DNA of 64,000 nt, taken from the NCBI GenBank assembly GCA_963756715.1, contig CAVWOV010000041.1:62001-126000 (forward strand). The letters are read 5' to 3'. The position numbers and the translations under genes were made by a program. Below the pieces are notes generated by a model. The model was not told where the DNA came from. It made no database searches and worked only from the letters and a program-made list of their open reading frames with translations. Origin of the DNA: VAZQ01 sp963756715 (GTDB taxonomy: Bacteria > Pseudomonadota > Alphaproteobacteria > Rhizobiales > Xanthobacteraceae). Below, piece after piece: positions 62,092 to 64,000 of this stretch. The first letter of the stretch is position 1; every line of letters begins with the position of its first letter.

Positions 62092-62787
62092 ATGACCACG
62101 ACCGTGGTGGCCCGCTGCACCAACGGCATCAAGGAGGCGATGCTCGAACTCGCGCCCGAATTCGAGCGCGCGCAGGGCGTCAAGCTCAACGCCATGTTCG
62201 GCTCGACCAAGCTGATCGTCGACGAAATGAACGCCGGTGCCCAAGCCGATCTCCTGATCCTCACCGACGAGGCCATCGAGCAGTTTATCAAGGCAGGCAC
62301 GGTCAAGGCAGGCAGCCGGGTCGATCTGGCGCGATCCGGCATCGGTGTGGCGGTGCCCAAGGGCGCGCCGAAGCCGGACATCAGCACGCCCGAGGCACTC
62401 AAGCGCGCGCTGCTCGCGGCCAAGACCGTCTCTTATTCGCAAATCGGCGCGAGTGGCATCTACACGGCGAACGTGCTGATTCCGCGGCTCGGCATCGCCG
62501 AGGAGATGAAGTCGCGCGCGCTTTTGCCGGATCCCGGGACGCCGGTCGGCGTGCTGCTGGCGAGCGGCAAGGCCGAAATCGGTCTGCAGCAGATCAGCGA
62601 ACTGATGCCCGTCCCGGGCGTCGAGATCGTCGGTCCGCTGCCGGGCGACCTGCAGAAGATGACGACGTTCTCGGCGGGAATTTGCACTGGCGCCAAAGCG
62701 GCCGACGCCGCCAAGGCGCTGGTGGCCTTCCTCAAGGCGCCTGCCGCGCTGCCGGTGATCAGGCGGCACGGCCTGGAAGTGGCGTAG
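62092..62787 (+). CDS. ModA-like substrate-binding protein without a signal peptide
   Basis: The 231-residue protein has the periplasmic binding-protein type II pattern of molybdate-binding ModA (FGSTKLIVDEMNAGAQADLLIL, in parts: FGSTKLIVDE and ADLLILTDEAIE; then GASGIYTANVLI and ASGKAEIGLQQISEL). It begins directly at the first strand (MTTTVVARCTNGIKEAML) with no signal peptide and no ABC permease beside it. It may act in the cytosol as a binder or sensor. The ATG follows GGGAGGAAGG. Confidence 0.85.
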   Translation: MTTTVVARCTNGIKEAMLELAPEFERAQGVKLNAMFGSTKLIVDEMNAGAQADLLILTDEAIEQFIKAGTVKAGSRVDLARSGIGVAVPKGAPKPDISTPEALKRALLAAKTVSYSQIGASGIYTANVLIPRLGIAEEMKSRALLPDPGTPVGVLLASGKAEIGLQQISELMPVPGVEIVGPLPGDLQKMTTFSAGICTGAKAADAAKALVAFLKAPAALPVIRRHGLEVA

Positions 62788-62815
62788 ACGGCGACAAGGC
62801 GATTCTCGGACGACC

Positions 62816-63415
62816 ATGGCACGCACCTCGAAGCCCTCCCGACGACGAAATTCGATCCCGACTGACGCGGCAAATCGGACGCGCAAACCGGCCGCGGACG
62901 CCGGCACGGGACGCAAGGTCGTCACCGTCAACGACAAGATGCAGAAAGGCTACCGTTACCGGATCACCGCACCGGCCGGGCGGAGCTTCGATCCGGAATT
63001 CCGCCCGCAGCTTACGCCGCAGCAGATGCTCCAGCTCGGTGTGTTCTGCGGCAAGTATATGACGGATTGCCGCCGCGAATTCCCCAAGACTTGGTTCGTG
63101 CACGCGAAGCTTTCGCCGAAAGCGCGCGATTGCTCGCTCAATTTCTTCGGCGTCGATGCAAGCCAGCCGCTGTCGGTCTGGCGCGCCAAGGGATGGCTTC
63201 ATCCCGACGACCCGCGCGGCTGGTTCCAGTGGTATTGCCGCTACTATATGGGCCGCCGCATGCCCGAGGAGGACCGCCGCCAGATCAAGCGCTGGAAGGC
63301 GATCCGGCGCCACGTCCGGCAGGTGCAGAAGAATTGCGAGCCCGGCGACCTGCTGTGCCGCAAGCGCCAGCGTCAGGCGCTGCTGCACTGGGCCTATGAC
63401 AGCCGGAAAATCTGA
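62816..63415 (+). CDS. Conserved basic protein of unknown function
   Basis: The 199-residue protein has a basic disordered start (about 35 residues, RTSKPSRRRNS) and a domain rich in Trp, Tyr, Cys and Arg: QMLQLGVFCGKYMTDCRREF, VDASQPLSVWRAKGWLHPDD, GWFQWYCRYYMGRRMP, ending KNCEPGDLLCRKRQRQALLHWA. Five Cys and several His could bind metal. I recall similar proteins in bacteria and fungi but no function. It starts 28 bases after the ModA-like gene. Confidence 0.65.
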   Translation: MARTSKPSRRRNSIPTDAANRTRKPAADAGTGRKVVTVNDKMQKGYRYRITAPAGRSFDPEFRPQLTPQQMLQLGVFCGKYMTDCRREFPKTWFVHAKLSPKARDCSLNFFGVDASQPLSVWRAKGWLHPDDPRGWFQWYCRYYMGRRMPEEDRRQIKRWKAIRRHVRQVQKNCEPGDLLCRKRQRQALLHWAYDSRKI

Positions 63416-63502
63416 TCGCGATCGACGATTCTTAAGGCAGAATGAGTTTAGACGTGCGGGTCATCCCTGCGCATGCCGGGTCAGGAATGGTTGTCGTTGG
63501 AA

Positions 63503-64000
63503 TCATTCCTTTCGCCGCGCATTCACCGCCAGCGATAACAGCGTGCGCTGGGCGATGGCCTCCGCCATTGCGGCCTGCCGCCGCGTTTCGAGCGACGCTT
63601 CCGCGAGTTGCGCCATCGCGCGTTCGAGCCGTGCCGAGGTCCAGGCGCGCAGCACGCTTTCGACCAGCGGCTTGCGCGAGAAGTGAACGAAGGGCTGCAT
63701 GCTCTCGACCGCCTGCGCCGCTGACCCGCCTTCGTCGATTGCGAGCCGCGCCTTGTGCAGCCCGCTCACCTGGCGCAACGCAGCCGACACGATCGTACCG
63801 GGCGCGGTACCGGCGGTGCGCGCCTTGGCGAACTGAACCTCAAGTTCGCCGGTGCGGCCCGCGAAGGCGGCATCGAGCAACTCGTCGAGCGCCAGCGACG
63901 ACGCATCGGCGACGACGGCCAGCACATCGTCGAGTTCGACCTTGTCCCTGCCGCGCGCGAACAAGATGAGCTTCTGCAGTTCACTGCGCGACGCCAGACG
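63503..64000 (-). CDS. holA: DNA polymerase III delta subunit, C-terminal part (runs off the window)
   Basis: HolA is the clamp-loader wrench that opens the sliding clamp. The visible 165 codons correspond to the C-terminal domain (SRSELQKLILFARGRDKVELDD, in parts; SLALDELLDAAF; then ending LLSLAVNARRKE). The frame is open to the window edge (residues before 63964 read RLASRSELQKLI), so the start lies beyond 64000. Confidence 0.85.
   Translation of the reverse strand, partial: RLASRSELQKLILFARGRDKVELDDVLAVVADASSLALDELLDAAFAGRTGELEVQFAKARTAGTAPGTIVSAALRQVSGLHKARLAIDEGGSAAQAVESMQPFVHFSRKPLVESVLRAWTSARLERAMAQLAEASLETRRQAAMAEAIAQRTLLSLAVNARRKE

Overview
This is a GC-rich chromosomal segment from an alphaproteobacterium, most likely order Hyphomicrobiales (Rhizobiales), near Xanthobacteraceae/Nitrobacteraceae. 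The grounds are the gene order (aroA-cmk-rpsA-sppA-ihfB-lapA-trpFBA-accD-folC; trxA-addA-addB-murU-tsaE/amgK-divL; proA-nadD-rsfS-rlmH-envC-ctpA), a CP4-like class II EPSP synthase, a DivL pseudo-histidine kinase and an AccD without zinc-finger cysteines. No sequence search was run, so genus is not claimed.

Layout. 0-2 kb: tail of a thiamine-diphosphate enzyme, a serine hydrolase, tRNA-Ala(GGC), a TIGR02300 protein. 2-16 kb: core genes on the plus strand for shikimate, CMP kinase, ribosomal protein S1, SppA, IHF-beta, tryptophan synthesis, acetyl-CoA carboxylase, folate and an iron permease. 16-28 kb: core genes on the minus strand for thioredoxin, the AddAB recombination nuclease, MurNAc recycling (AmgK fused to TsaE, plus MurU) and DivL. 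28-33 kb: an aromatic-catabolism island with an HpcH/HpaI aldolase, a LigJ-type 4-oxalomesaconate hydratase and a type I extradiol dioxygenase, interrupted by a VapBC module. 33-43 kb: Rrf2 regulator, dut, coaBC, an orphan FitA-like antitoxin, ubiB, ctpA, an EnvC-like factor, rlmH, rsfS, nadD, proA. 43-50 kb: accessory DNA that reads less GC-rich, with a broken CzcAB efflux system, a His/Cys-rich metal-associated protein, small exported proteins and short repeats. 50-64 kb: M13 peptidase, MFS exporter, ferredoxin reductase, two methyltransferases, a winged-helix/TPR regulator, an IclR regulator, a Rieske oxygenase and its ferredoxin, a ModA-like protein without signal peptide, two unknown proteins, and the start of holA at the edge.

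Genes working together. The Rieske oxygenase, Rieske ferredoxin and FAD ferredoxin reductase could form a three-component aromatic oxygenase. An IclR-like palindrome is shared by the iclR promoter and the Rieske divergon. The extradiol dioxygenase, LigJ and aldolase could form a three-step ring-cleavage route ending in central metabolites.

A strong cross-cutting signal is about eleven single-base frameshifts (trpA, coaBC, czcA five times, czcB, M13 peptidase, MFS, methyltransferase). Nearly all are +1 and several hit genes expected to be essential, which points to residual sequence errors as much as to biology. No CRISPR array, rRNA operon, integrase or intact insertion sequence was seen.
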